A stretch of DNA of 64,000 nt from Pogonophryne albipinna (lineage: Eukaryota > Chordata > Actinopteri > Perciformes > Artedidraconidae). Below the pieces are notes generated by a model. That model had not been told where the DNA came from. It ran no database searches and saw only the letters and a list, made by a program, of their open reading frames with translations. The stretch lies in contig CM053246.1 in NCBI GenBank assembly GCA_028583405.1, forward strand, positions 7,549,605 through 7,613,604, given 5' to 3'. The position numbers and the translations under genes were made by a program. How positions within the stretch are numbered: the stretch's first letter is position 1; every line of letters begins with the position of its first letter. Below, piece by piece: positions 47,444 to 60,103 of the stretch.

Positions 47444-47568
47444 AACATGACTCACCGGCCTCCCCCATACAGCTAGAGAATGTGATAAACCCACTTCATT
47501 AGTTATTTTCCCCAACGTTTCCTGCTGCAGAAACGTTTTAATAACTTTAACTTTTGGAAGATTTCACG
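47259..47568. promoter_or_regulatory. Shared divergent promoter region of the two EnSpm-type genes
   Basis: Only about 310 bp separates the first codons of the SAMD3-like gene (minus) and the transposase gene (plus). A (TA)n run at 47408-47441 lies in the middle. A single bidirectional promoter would give both proteins from one element. This is inferred from geometry; no TATA or initiator is obvious. Confidence 0.4.
47408..47441. repeat. (TA)n microsatellite
   Basis: About 17 ta units between the divergent genes. Confidence 0.97.
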
Positions 47569-50500
47569 ATGCTTTGGCGGTGCGTTATCTGCTGCGTTTT
47601 TATACCTTTGTCACTGAAATTATTATTGAGCCATATTAATCGACTGCACAGTCGCAGCCCTGACTTCAGGTTGCTCTGTGGCATTGATGGATGCACTGAG
47701 GAATATAGAGTGTACAACTCATTCTACCATCATGTAAAGAGAAGACACTTTCAACATCTTCTTGAAGACACCAGACCTTGCGACGCCACACGTGGAGATG
47801 AAAACCGACAGGAGGAAACCCAAGCACAGCAGCAAAAAGTAAGTAACGGCTGCTAAGTCAGCTAAGATTGTTAGCTACAGTGGTTGGGCCACGTGCTTAA
47901 AAAAACTCGGATACAGGGTTAGTTTCGTACGTTTTGTGATGTTACAGATAGCGTTAGCCAATACTGATCAGCCTGGCCACATTTAGTTATTATAAACCCA
48001 TTAGCATTAACTAATCAATCTGCTAGGCTACAAGCAGGCGGCATCTGTCAACCATATATTTGTAATTCAGCAGTTAGCTATGTAGTGTTTTTGTGGGGAT
48101 GAAAAAAACGTTAAAAAATATGCATTACGTTGGTAACGTTTGGCCACACTTGCTAAAACAGTAAATCACAAAAATGATGGTTTTCCACTTTTTCACTGCA
48201 AGATCCTGCAAGGTGCATGCATCACTGTCGGGATCTGCACATGATTTGTTGAATTCACAGTTTTAGCAAATCAGAAATAAATCCCAAATTCTTTACCCAC
48301 TATTAAAGGTGGGGTAGGTAAGTTTGAGAAATCGGCTCGAGATACACTTTTTGTTATATTCCATGGAATGCTCTTAACATCCCGATAGCAATGAATATCT
48401 TAAGTGCTTTGACAAAAATCCATAAAAAAATGTAATCTGTGGAAGCCGTAGTACTGTAAAAAAAAATGTCATGGTTTTGATTTCCGGACTGAAAAAATGT
48501 AAGAGTGTTACCCAGACAATGGACAAAGTGCTACTGCTTACAGTTAGTAATTGTTGCTGAAATAACTCTTACCCCCAAAGTTTGTTTAATGTGAAAATAA
48601 TCTTAGATAGATAGGAATTCAATATTTAAATTGCTCTTTTAGTGAAGCTAAATTCAATTTCAAACAATCTTGTTTATTTGATATGTTGTACACAGGACAA
48701 CATTCAACCTGATCAGCTTCCAGCCGACTCCAGCAGCAAGGATCAGAACCTTCACACACCTGACTCAGTTGAAGAGCAAATGGGCATCGACCAAGATGGA
48801 GCTGTCACAGTGCACCAAGTATGTTTTCTTTGTTGTTGACTATCTACTGAAAATTAAGGGATGCTAAATAAAGGTCAGGCCGATATAGTAGTGGCTACTA
48901 TTGGCCTAGCATATCATTTATATATCAATATTATGTCAAAATATTTCATTTAAATTCACCAAATGATTAATAAAACCTAGAGGTATATGTGAAGATGTAT
49001 TTCTATGTGCTGTACTAGCAAAACTAAATGAACATATAAAGAGGTAGAACGGCTTATTGTCTTGTTGGAATACTAATGTTTGATATGTTTTGGTCAGAGT
49101 TACAAAATATTAAATTATCTATCTTTGCTCACCACATCTCACCAGTTTTTTATCATCAGATGTGCATACATTTAATGGTTATATATTTCTGTCACAGTGA
49201 GTAATGTTATACCTGCAAATATCAAGTTACTACATTTTGTATATTGTAGGATCTGACAACACATGCCACTGCCTTTGTTATCAATGCCCGATCCAAGCAT
49301 CGTCTGTCACAGGTAAGATGCTTCCTTACACATGAGAACAGAGCACAGTATTTGGCTACTTATTGTACACAGTTAGCAGTTAATAGTGGTTCACTGATGG
49401 CCAAGTTCAGTCTTAGTGGTTATCCACTTTACTGTTGTGTCTATGTCATAAGCAAAACTGTATATCACATAAAGCTACAGTGATCATGATAATGTGTTCC
49501 AACATCAAAGATTGATCACATCACTTTCAATCTCTCATTTTCAGAAAGGCATGAATGACATTGTTGCTGGGGTACAGCAGTATATCAATCATCACTATTG
49601 GACAACCTCAGGACGCAGATGAAGGAAGTTCTAAAGAAGAATTCAGGAAGTACAACCAATCAACTTGAAGAAGATTCAATGGATATATTTGACAGTTTCA
49701 TTGACCCCTTTGCTAATGTTTCAACAACATTTCGCCAGAACAGTGTTATTAGGAAGCAGTTTTGTTGTGTGGATGCAGAGGAAATTCCAATTGCTCGAAC
49801 CATATGCAGGAAGAAACGTGGAGGATCAACAGATTTTGTCATCAAAGACAAATTATTTTATTATGTACCATTAGTCAAAAGTGTAGAGCAGTTCCTATTA
49901 CATCCGAGGATTTTGACTATGATTGAAGAGGGACCCCAGAGGTGCAGTGAAGGTTTTTTTCATGACCTTGTTGATGGTTCTCTTTTAAAATCTCATCCCT
50001 TATTTTCAGAGAAACCAAATGCACTGCAGATCATTCTGTATACAGACGAAATAGAGATCTGTAATCCACTAGGATCCTTTGCATCAAAGAACAAGTTGTT
50101 AATGGTGTACTACACCCTAGGTAATATAAATCCAAAATACAGGTCTAAGCTGGCTGCTATTAGGCTCCTTGCGATGGCTAAATCAGCAGACCTCTGTCAA
50201 TCTGGCGTAGATGTAATATTGAATAGAATAAAGGAAGACATGGATGCATTGTACAGTGGTGTTAAAATGCAAACTATTAACGGGGAGAAAACAATACATG
50301 GTGCTATGGTTTCTCTCTGTGGCGACACCCTGGCACAGCATGAACTCGCAGGGTTCAAAGAGGGAGTGGGCTTTGCTTACAGTAAGTGCAGACACTGTGA
50401 GTGTTCTTTTGAGGACATGCAGTCACAATTCAACGAGGATGCATATATTAAAAGAACATTGGAGAATCATGTCAGACAGTGTGATGAAATAGAAAAGGCT

Positions 50501-51613
50501 AGCACAGACTTGCTTCGCAACAGCCTTAGAACAACATATGGGATCAATCGAAGGAGCAAGTTAGTTGACTTCCCATCCTTTGATATTATTCGGCAAACCC
50601 CGCAAGACATTATGCATGTCATTCTAGAGGGTATAGCTCCTTTGGAAATTAAATGTGTTTTGAATCATCTTGTTCAGTCAGGAGAGTTAAATCTGGACTC
50701 TGTGAATTCAGCTATTCTTGGTTTCCCTTATTCGTCGCTAGATGTTAGAGATCGACCATCCCCAATTTCTCTGAGTACACTTGTGTCAACTGATGGTAAA
50801 CTAAGGCAGTCATCAGGGCAAATGCTTGTCCTGTTGAGGATATTGCCATTTGTTTTGGAACATTTGAAAGTCAATGCATATGTGCAGTTGGTAATGGACT
50901 TAATAGAGATTGTTCAAATAGTGTTTGCACCTGTTCTTACCATTGCAACTGTGTCAAGGTTAAAGTTACTGATTGAAAGTAATTTGAAGCTTTGGAAGGA
51001 GCTTTTTCCAGACCACAATGTTACACCTAAGCAGCATTACATGATACATTTGCCATCACAGATAAAATCATTGCGTCCCATGGTCAGACATATGTGTATG
51101 CGGTTCGAGTCTAAGCATTGTTTATTTAAGCAATGGGCCTCCAAGCTCAATTTTAAAAATGTATGCAAGTCTTTGATTAATCAGAACCAAATATATGAAA
51201 GCTGCCAAAATGTTGACCCTTCCAAGCACCCAATTTTTTCAAATGAAAAGGAGATAGGTCCTGTATCTGAGGTTAGAGATCTACAATATTTACATGGAAA
51301 ATTGAGGGACTTCCTAGGTTTCAGTGAAATTAACCACGCTGTATCAGTGAAATGGCTTGTGATAAATGGTAATAAATACATTACTGAGAAGTCCTTGATC
51401 CTTGCCAATGTACTAAATGGTAATACACCAGAATTTGGACTTGTCAAAAGCATATTTCTTGTTGATTCTAAGCTTTATTGTTTGGAATAGCAGCCTTTTC
51501 AGTCTATATGCTTTGATAGAAATGTTATGGCTTATCAAGTTGAGGTCCCACACCTTGCACAGGCCACTGAGTTAGTGGATGCCGAAAAGCTGGTTGATTT
51601 TACCTCTTATTAA
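47569..51613 (+). CDS. EnSpm/CACTA-like transposase with N-terminal C2H2 fingers (near-intact)
   Basis: Exons: 47569-47838, 48696-48818, 49250-49312 and about 49545-51613, all junctions phase 0 with good GT/AG sites. Exon 1 (start MLWRCVICC; the upstream TTG is not an ATG) encodes two C2H2 fingers (CVICC...H...H; CGIDGC...HHVKRRH). The main exon has LFYYVPLVKSVEQFL, QIILYTDEIEICNPLGS, a Cys motif CRHCECSF, DIMHVILEGIAPLEIK, KQHYMIHLP, MCMRFESKHCLFK and NFKNVCKSL, the conserved order of animal EnSpm transposases. Oddities: exon 4 goes out of frame near 49597 (HHY then LDNLRTQM), as if one base is missing; an in-frame TAG at 51488-51490 precedes 40 more codons that resemble the family C-terminus (VDAEKLVDFTSY, stop 51611-51613). 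Without a fix the longest product starts at ATG 49619 (about 623 aa). Nuclear DNA-cleaving role inferred from family. Confidence 0.75.
48304..48480. repeat. MITE end ('aggtggggtaggtaag' family) in intron 1
   Basis: It starts TTAA-AGGTGGGGTAGGTAAG and is the reverse complement of about 25370-25537, including 'atggaatgctcttaacatcccg' versus 'cgggatgtttagagcattccat'. Only one end is present. It lies wholly within the first intron of the transposase gene. Confidence 0.75.
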
Positions 51614-52429
51614 ACAATCAACAGAAAGGGCCAAACCTATGTACAAGTGAAATACTATCTTGGGGATGTAATGGAATTGCACAACAGTTCAAATGACTCA
51701 TAGTGTGTTTCTTTGATATGATGATGTTGAAGCATTTAAAGCAAACTTAGCAGGTTTAAATGTAGGACTAAGGTCCTGACTTAGGATATGTTATTAGCAG
51801 ATACAAATGTTAGCTGTTTGGATTCCAGATGTGTTTTGCATTATAGTTTGCAGTGTACCTAAATCATCATAAATCAATAAATCATCTGTATCTTTGTATA
51901 ATACTGGGTCTTTCTTTCAGGTTGTTTTAAATGTTAATTACATAACATGTTATCAGCCATTTAGGTGTTTATCAACGCTGTTTGTTTGCTAAATGCCCTT
52001 GGCCTGAATAATGTTACCTACTTTAACTTTTCAAATGAGATGTTTGCACATAGTGCTCAATCACTTTAGCTTGCTGAAGAATAATACATGCTGAAAAGAA
52101 TGTTCTTAATGCAGTAGTTTGACTTGGCTGGTACTGTTATTTCTGTATACTGCATTTCATGGACATACTTAATTGATGTACTGGGTTTTAGACTGACAAT
52201 AAAACAATGAATTTAATTTGGTCATTATCTGTTTTTAATATGTTAAGAGATGAAAAAGGATAGGATGCTTGCAATAAGATATTCGGACTTTGAAAAAGCA
52301 GTTTTCTACTTATCAGTGTTGATCTAATACCTTTAGAATTATGGTATTTCTCAATTTAAACATGAATTTACTCAGAATCAGTATTAAAATCTCAAGAACA
52401 AGTAATAAAACCTCATTAAGATAATTAAG
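51614..52429. other. 3' untranslated and spacer part of the EnSpm-like unit
   Basis: AT-rich with several candidate poly(A) signals (for example aataaatc near 51877 and aataaaac near 52198). No further ORF. Confidence 0.4.
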
Positions 52430-52459
52430 TAAAAAACACTTAATGGAAGTGAAATTCAC

Positions 52460-52568
52460 TACTGCAAAAACTTCTTTGTAAGAGGAAATATCTTAGCAGA
52501 CAAAATATAAGCATATTTTGTCTTGATTTAAGATATTTCATCTTAGTAAGATTTCAGTTTTTGCAGTG
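52460..52568. repeat. EnSpm-type terminus forming a hairpin
   Basis: Reading inward from 52568: CACTGCAAAAACTGAAATCTTACTAAGATGAAATATC. The left arm at 52460 reads actgcaaaaacttctttgtaagaggaaatatctta. The arms pair imperfectly around 'tataagcatatttt'. CACTGCAAAAA is the hallmark EnSpm end. Confidence 0.7.
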
Positions 52569-55188
52569 TGTAGACTCATCTGGTCCTATCTCTATTGTGT
52601 TGTCATAGAAAGGGGAGGCAGGGCACTATAGGGTCCCCCCCCCCTAAATTCACTAGAAGTCATCATTTAAGGGGTTATTTTTAAAACTTTTCTTCTGGGG
52701 GGGGCATAGCCCCCCAGACCTCCCTATTTTAGTGCTTGGTCACTGTTCGCTTTGTGAGAGGGTTTGAAGGTCTAATTTCTAATGATTGATAGTTACACAT
52801 ACTTGTGGTATATATTAGTTTTGTTTGCCCCTGGTACGTAAAAAGGATAATAATAGCGTTTTTTTAAATTATACTGAGTTATTCTCCTTGTCAGGAACCG
52901 CTACTATTCGTTTGTTTTATGGATTTGGGCCGGTCTGAGTCTAAATGCCAGGGCCGATTTGCTGTCCCAGTCCAGCCCTGACCCTCGGTCAGGATTCATT
53001 CCAAAGAAAACTCTAAGGAAACAGAAATATGTTTAGCTACACATGCAACTAAATGAATGAAACTGAACTAAAGAGTAACATTCAGACAAAGCTGAGATAC
53101 TACTTGTAGTGTGGCTCTACAGGAGTGGAGCCGTCTAAAATAGCATACATTTGTTTTCTCCACCATGCCCGTGTGTGTGTGTCCATCTACAGCTAATGTT
53201 GCAAAATACTACTACTACAATAACACTTTGCTCCTGTAAGCTGAGCAACTCAGACAACGTGCTGTTAAAGTCTGCTCATCACCAACATACTATACTGGAA
53301 ATGTCAGCATAACCCGTGCACCTGTGAGTTGTGTGGATATACTGTACGTGCACTGAACGATCTCAGGGCACCGTTAACTCAGTGCATGAGTAGCACAGCT
53401 AGTAGTAGTCGCTAGTAGTCACGAGTGCTGAAAGAAGTTGTGACGATTGATACGTTTTTAATCTGAAATGTATGTCTAAAATTAATGAACAATGAGCAAC
53501 TGCATGGTCTATTTTGTGACAAAAAAATAAATATATAATTTACATGAGCCGTCAAAAATGGCCGGCGAGTCTGTTGTAAACAGTCCTGTCCGGGAAGATT
53601 GTTTCAATGACAGTGGGACCTCTGTCTGGTCCCTCTGAACCCGTTCTGGATCACCACTCCTCGGTGGTGGTAATAGGTTTGCATTTGAGAATACAAACAT
53701 TATGCACCTTTACAATATGAATTAACAAAACTATTATTTTGTGCTGACAAACTAGGCTATATAGTGTATTTAGTGACTTTTCCTGTCATAATCACCACTG
53801 TGACATAGCCTACAGCAGCCTACTGTAGCAGCCTCTATATTTTATATGTAACATGTCATGGTATTTGCTACATTTATCGTGGAGTTGTGTGTTTGTTAAA
53901 CATACATATACAATTTAGAGGTGACAGTATGCGGTGTTATAGTTTGGAGGAAGAGTTACTAAATCCACAATGGTTTTGGTTATTGGCTACATACTGGTTA
54001 TTGGTGGATCATGTTTGTTTGTATTCTCATAATGCAGACCAATCCACATAATCACCATAGGCGAGTTGTGATCCAGTGCACAAAGACGGAGGTCCAGATT
54101 TCATTGCAGCAGCTTTACAGGCAGCCAAGGTAAAGAGGGTTGATTTATTTGCATCGATTATGATTGTACACAGTCTATATACATTTTAGTCACAAAATAG
54201 ACAACATAGTTGCTCAATTTTGATTTCACACATACAACCACTGCATTAAAACTGCATCTAAATTTGCTACTTTCAATATCGCAGTCTACTTGTCAGATTT
54301 CAGTCAATCTTAAGTGTGACACAACCACTAAGCTCATCTGCAACAAGAGCACAGGCGTCAAACGTTGAGTGGAGTGGTAACTGTGACACTCGGTGCAAAT
54401 GTACACGTTACACAACAAGTATTAACATTGGGGCATGAATCCTGGTATGGATTTTGTTATATTAGTCACAAAAGCAGCTCACATAGAATAGCCTAAATGT
54501 GTGTCTTTGGTTAAAGAGATAGCTCAGAGATAGTTGTTAGGAATATTGAACATGTTTTCCCAATCACCCAGTGTCAAGAGCCTAATAAATGCCAAATGCC
54601 TTAGGACAGACCTTTTTTATGTACTTGGTGTAGTCTGAAGTTATATGAAAGAGCATGGGCCTTCAACAGGAAGCTGCAAAATGTGTTGCCTGTGTTATAG
54701 GAACATTTATTAAGTATTGAGGGTTTAAGTGATTATATGTTTGATAATACACATTAACATGAAACAAACAATAGAAAAGATAATGTGTAAGCAAACAAAC
54801 TTTACACAACACTGGTGATAGTGCTGTCAAACAGGTCTATGAACTCTATGAAAAAGTTGAATCTGCAATACAATTTTAGGCAGTATTTGGGTCCCTGGTT
54901 CATCTCTCTCAGCTAAGGGGTCCTTGGACTGAACAACATTGAAGACCCCTGTCAAAGAGCAATGGCTATCTTGGCTCGATTGTAGAGTGTCAATGGGATC
55001 AAAACATATAATATATATTATATTTAATAATCATGATCCCATAAGCATCCTGGAATTGAGCACAACTATGCTAGTAATCTAAGGGAAGATGAGTGGATAC
55101 CTTTTTACATGCTTTGTCTGGTGGGAAGCCCTCAGTCTCAGAATTTGAATACCCCAGCTTATACATTTCAAAACAATGAGATGCTTAC
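52569..55188. other. Mostly non-coding interval with one weak exon candidate
   Basis: 52620-52740 holds a G/C-run palindrome (ggggggggcatagcccccc) typical of a dispersed repeat, and 52920-52985 a 'gggccgatttgctgtcccagtcc' repeat scrap. A 23-codon open block with plausible splice sites lies at 54061-54129 (see findings). I otherwise see no gene. Confidence 0.4.
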
Positions 55189-55870
55189 CTTTGCATGAAT
55201 TCCAGGGTAAGAGACATCTCCTTTGGATATTCAATGTTGCAGACATAAAACAAGCAGAAAGCATAGCTCAGGGCCACAATGGGGGAGGTGATGTGGGTCA
55301 TTCACAACTTCCTAATCAACAGCAAACTCGAATAGATGGTCACCTTAAACATAGATCACAAAAACAATATGTATTAGTAATTTAAAAAAAAAATAACGTA
55401 CACACGCGCCAAATCTTCCATACTCAGTCCAAACACAGGTTATGGTAAGAACAAGCAACAAATACTTTGAAAAGGTATTCTGCATTTAGTTTGTCAGACT
55501 TTACATACAAGTGTACTTACATTTAAAGATTTTGGCCCTAATCAACATAGTTCTGAGCACCATTTACAAAACAAAATCAACCAACTCTATACCTTTTCAT
55601 CACAACAAATCGTCTCATCAGTAAGCCTAAGAACAAATGGAGAACATATCTCCAAGCTTGCTGGGATGCAAAAATGATTCAACTACAAACCTCTGATTAG
55701 GATGCATGGGGTACAGGGGGTTCAGCATCCGCGGAGTCCTGTTTTCGGAAAATAAACCACAAAGATACACATATGAATGTGATCATTTTATGTTTCCAAT
55801 GTACACAAACACACAGTCAGGCAGGCAAATAGACCATCTGCCAGTGTCTGTATCAGAGGTAGCGGCTAAC

Positions 55871-56990
55871 TAGGGTTGGGAGGGTTACTTTGTAAATGTA
55901 ATCAGTTACTGATTACTGAATACATGGCTCTGAAAGTAATCCGAATACAGTTACAGTTACGTGTTTTAAAAAAGTAACGTAATCAGATTACTTTTGGATT
56001 ACTTTATTTTTCAATCACAGATGGGTATGTTTTGGTATACAGGAGACACAAAAAGCAAAAGGAAACTGAACGTGTTTTTACTGTTTTAATGGCTTATCAA
56101 GAGCACAACTGAAACATCACATCTGAAACGATGTAACAACATAATACACTTTTTGGGGATGCAGCTTGGGATGTGAGGAGTGAGGGACACGGCTTAGAAC
56201 TGGCTTGTCGCCTTCTGTCCTGCCAGTTTTGGCAGGACATGAATTAAAATGTCGAACTCGGACTTCATTTTAAGGACATTTCGGCCAGGGGTGTAGAGCT
56301 ATATTTGTTTAAGCACCGGATTGGCAAAACAGGAGACTCTGTGCACCAGTCTGCCTTGATCTATGTATTCATGTCCGTGACACTCACAGTATCTGCTGCC
56401 CACAGCTGTTTTATAGAAGGAAAACCTCCTTCACTTCATGAAATCTCTGCAGCACCAGGAGGCAGCGGGAGGGTTAACTCAGCCTCTGAGAAGACGAGCG
56501 CGCAGTGCCTTTCACGCACCGCCTTTCACGCACCGCCTTTCACGCACCGCCTTCACTGTGTTTACCTTCAGAATCATTTGAAAGGCTAAAGAGCGACCGC
56601 AGACTGATGTGTTTTAACCACATACACCTACACACACACGACTTAAACGCAGACTTTTGTTCCTCCATGTTTCGTTGTTATTGTTTCACTGAGCGGACCC
56701 GCCCCTTTTTTTTCAAACGCTCCCTTTTTTGGTCCATCTGCGGTGGTAAAAGTTTTTGTGCGCTGTGATGATTCGGCTGTACCTTTAGTAATGAATATTA
56801 AATGTTGTGAGGAAATCTTTCCACCAATAATTCCAATAAGTAATCCAAAATGTATTCACTTCAGGTTACGAAAGTAACTGTAATCAGATTACTCGTTTTT
56901 CAAATATAACGCGAGCTGAATACAGTTACTTGATTTTTGTATTCTGATTACGTAACGTCGTTACATGTATTCCGTTACAACCCAACCCTG
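55871..56990. mobile_element. hAT-like MITE, copy 2 (opposite orientation to 16013-16952)
   Basis: The ends are TAGGGTTGGGAGGGTTACTT and CCGTTACAACCCAACCCTG. The exact 8-bp duplication cggctaac lies at 55863-55870 and 56991-56998. It shares the 'gtaactgattac'/'gtaatcagattac' subterminal arrays with copy 1. At 56503-56555 a small 'cctttcacgcaccg' tandem (about four units) is present. It lies in an intron of the second SAMD3-like gene. Confidence 0.93.
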
Positions 56991-57965
56991 CGGCTAACCA
57001 TAGACAATAATGTTAATAGTAGTTATAAAAAAATATTATTTACACAAACATAATCGATTAATGTTAGAATCAGAATCCTTTTCTGTCAGGGGGGGAAAGT
57101 CTGTCCTTACAAGACCTTGTTCTATTAGGGGACAGCATTTGGTCCTCCAAGACAGAGGAGCTCTGCCGGGATGGAAGTGTATAATTATATGAGGGATTCT
57201 CTCCTGGTCGGGAAAATAAATCAAGGATTTTACTGATTTCCTTTTATCTTCGTTTCCAGGAGAGATGGTTTACCAATTTCGATATTATCAGCAGCGCAAA
57301 GTGGGGTTTAAAATCCATAAAATGTACCTCATTTTTGCAGAAAAGGTGATCAGGGTTTTCCTTGAAGTATCTCACAATGCCACAGATCAGCTGTACTGGA
57401 CCTTCACCCATCTTCATCCCTTTGGTGTCAAGGAAGTTGTTGATGCCCAGTTCTTTTTTGGAAAGCTCCTGTGCCAGCTTGTTTTGTACCGAAAAGCCAA
57501 GGAGTCTAGATGCATGATCAAACAGGTGAGCAGCTTCAAATAGAAATGGCCACTCTTCCTTTAGGACCTTTACATTGGTTCCATCGTTGATGGTTTCACG
57601 CTGGATGGGATATGTTTCAGCCATCAGTTTTCGAACAGATGACTCCTAAAGATATGAGGCAACAGTTAATCAAACTAATAAATTCAATCAATATAAATAC
57701 AGATAAATCGATTTCGGGTGAAAATAGCTGATATACAAGCGCACAACGAGTCCCATTGTGAACTTGTAGATCAGTTATTTTTTGTTAATTATACAAAACC
57801 AATTTGAATTTATATACCAAAAATAAATCAAACTCAAATATTAGCTTCTCCATTACTCAATCAAAAAGTAATCCATACATACACAAGAACATAATGGATG
57901 GTTGCAGCCCTACCTGAGGATCATGGGTTTTGAAGGCACTTTTCAATTCATTTCGTTTTGACAGC

Positions 57966-60103
57966 TTCTTCTTTCGTGTAACGTTAGAGGTCCAACTCGG
58001 TGTCGTGTAGCCATGCCCGCATCTCTGGTCCTAGGTCGAAGAGGCTGGCTTCCGAGGGTGGTCTATATAAGGGGCAGATGGTGATTATATGGACAGCGGT
58101 CTGCTCAGGGTCACCGCACTCGCATGCCGCACTGTCCGCCAAGCCCCACGTCTTCATCGATGTTTTAAAGCGACCGACCCCAGTTGGTAGTCGGTTCAGA
58201 GTGGTCCACTGCCGGCGCGGTAGGTCGTCTCCTCCAATGGCGCCATCTCCTGGGTCCCAGATGTAACGGTGGATTCGGGAGGGCCCGGCTGACTCCCACT
58301 CCTGCTTCCAAGCTGCTGCCAACCATGCATCTCTGGAGATGTCCTCAGAGGTGGAGTTGAGCATCTCTTGAGCTGCTTTGTTGTAGGGGTGGCGGGACTT
58401 GAGTCTGCTTGGAGGTGCAGGTGTTATTGTGGTGTTGTGCAGGATGTGCCAGTCATACTTTTGTGCCTTCCTGGCCAGGGTGAGGGTGGCAGCCTCCCGT
58501 CGGAGGCCGGCCGGTGCTATTCCCGCGAGGACTGGCAAGAGGGACACAGGGGTAGGCTTTAAGCCTCCAGTTATTATTCGGAGGGAGGTATTGATAGCCA
58601 CGTCGACCTTTCTCGCATGAGGGCTTCTGCTCCAGAGTGGGGCGCAGTATTCCGCTACAGAGAAGACCAGGGCTTGAGTGGATATTCGCAGCGTCTTAGC
58701 GGAGGCTCCCCAGGTTGTTCCAGCGAGGCGGCGGATCAGCGCGACCCTGGATGTCACCTTGGCCTTGACTTCTTCCAGGTGTTTTTTAAAGGATAATGTC
58801 CGATCCAGACGCACTCCAAGATACATCGGGGCTTGCTGGACCTCCAGACATTTGTTGTCGACGCGCACCTCAAGTTCCCTCCTGGCTTCTCTGGTGCTAA
58901 GGTGGTATGCCGCTGCGACTGTTTTTCCGACGCTGAGCTGTAGACGCCACCTTCGGAGGTATGCTACTAGTGTGCCCATGTCTTCGTTAAGACCCTCTTC
59001 CATCGCCTTCCACGTTGGTCGGCTCAGCATGATGGTAAGATCGTCTGCGTAGCCATACTTTCTGGATGCTGTATCAGGTAGGTCGTGGATGTAAACATTG
59101 AACAGCATCGGCGAGAGAACAGACCCCTGCGGTACCCCGTTCTTCAGTCTTCTGAGCCTACTGCACTGGCCACTGCTGGTCTGGAGGATAAAGCTACGGT
59201 TGGAAAGTGTCTCCATGATGAACTTCACCATGTGGCGGTCCGGTATTGTCCTCAGCAGCTTCAGGTGGAGTCCCCGGAGCCACACGGTGTCATATGCAGC
59301 AGTCAGATCCAGGTACACTGCCCCAGCTTTCTCACTGTCCTGGAAGCTGTCCTCGATGTCCTGACAGAGTAGTGTTACCTGGTCTGCTGTTGATCTTCCA
59401 CGACGGAAACCAGCTTGTTCCCGTGGGAGCTGTGAGTCCACCACTGGCTCGATGCGGCTATGGATCATCCTCTCCAAGATCTTAAATGGGACACAGAGCA
59501 ACGAGATTGGTCTGTATGACTTGGGGTCTTCTGCAGATTTATTTGGCTTCGGCAGAGCTATGACAGAGGCACGGCGTCAAGTCATTGGGAGCTTTAATCT
59601 CTGGTAGCATGATGTATAGAAAGCACAGAGCCAGCCAGTTGTTGTTGTGCTCTGGTGGATGACGAACTCCGGGTGGATGTTGTCACGGCCAGGGGATTTG
59701 CCTGGCTTGAGCTTGCTCATGGCCTCACTGAGTTCCTCTGCTGTGAATTCTCCCGAGAGGTTGGAATCAACCCTGGCCGCTCCCGAGATGCAAGACACCT
59801 CACGCGATGTCAGTCGGGCAAAGGCTTTGTCAGCATCCGGGAAGCGGCCGTTCTTCAGGAGCTGGGATGCGATGGCGTTTGCTGTGACTGGGCAGCTGTG
59901 GGGTGTTGTATTTCTGCCTGTGAGCTGGTTGATGGTCTGCCACGCCTTGCGACTAGAATGGGTGAAGTCGATTGATTCAACGACCTCTGTCCATCTGGCC
60001 CTGCGGGTGATATCCAGCTTCTTGAGCAGTGCTGCTGCAGTCACATCCACCTCTTCTCTGGAGCTAGCCCTCTGGTGGTCACACAGAAGGTGACTGCATT
60101 CCT
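57966..60103 (-). mobile_element. 5'-truncated LINE with 12-bp target duplication
   Basis: The element occupies 2.14 kb of the minus strand. Its 3' tail (about 57966-57985) is a short A/G-rich 'aaagaagaa'. The duplication cgttttgacagc flanks it exactly (57954-57965 and 60104-60115), proving a target-primed insertion into an exon of the SAMD3-like gene. Confidence 0.92.
57984..60100 (-). pseudogene. LINE ORF2: reverse transcriptase and C-terminal Cys/His motif
   Basis: The frame is one continuous reading with a single in-frame TGA at 59577-59579 (LPMT then RRASVIALPKPNK), where Trp would fit. RT motifs: KPGKSPGRDNIHPEF, SYRPISLL, QAGFRRGRSTADQ, AVYLDLTAAYDTVW (motif A), NGVPQGSVLSPMLFNVYI and YGYADDLTIML (catalytic YADD). 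The C-terminus carries CECGDPEQTAVHIITICPLY, the C-x-C...H-x4-C motif typical of I/Jockey-like clades, and ends at 57984. The endonuclease is lost to 5' truncation. Copy is young-looking but defective; clade is tentative. Confidence 0.85.

Larger units (their letters stand above)
44563..52568. mobile_element. EnSpm/CACTA-type two-gene element, right terminus at 52568
   Basis: The unit holds two head-to-head genes: a SAMD3-like gene (minus) and a C2H2/EnSpm-type transposase gene (plus). The right edge closes with TTTTTGCAGTG, i.e. CACTGCAAAAA inward, the characteristic EnSpm end. Subterminal 'aagatatttc/aaatatctta' motifs make a hairpin at 52460-52568. The left end has probably been lost to the repeat at 44296-44562. 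Boundary and classification are inferred from the ends and protein motifs. Confidence 0.6.

Noticed and set aside
42298..52568. One CACTA element bounded by the CACTG at 42298 and the CAGTG at 52568
   Set aside because: The two ends share only CACTG and then diverge, and a Tc1 relic and dispersed repeats lie between, so I did not join them.
58000..59485. Plus-strand ORFs of 60-124 codons opposite the LINE
   Set aside because: They are antisense shadows of the reverse transcriptase frame.
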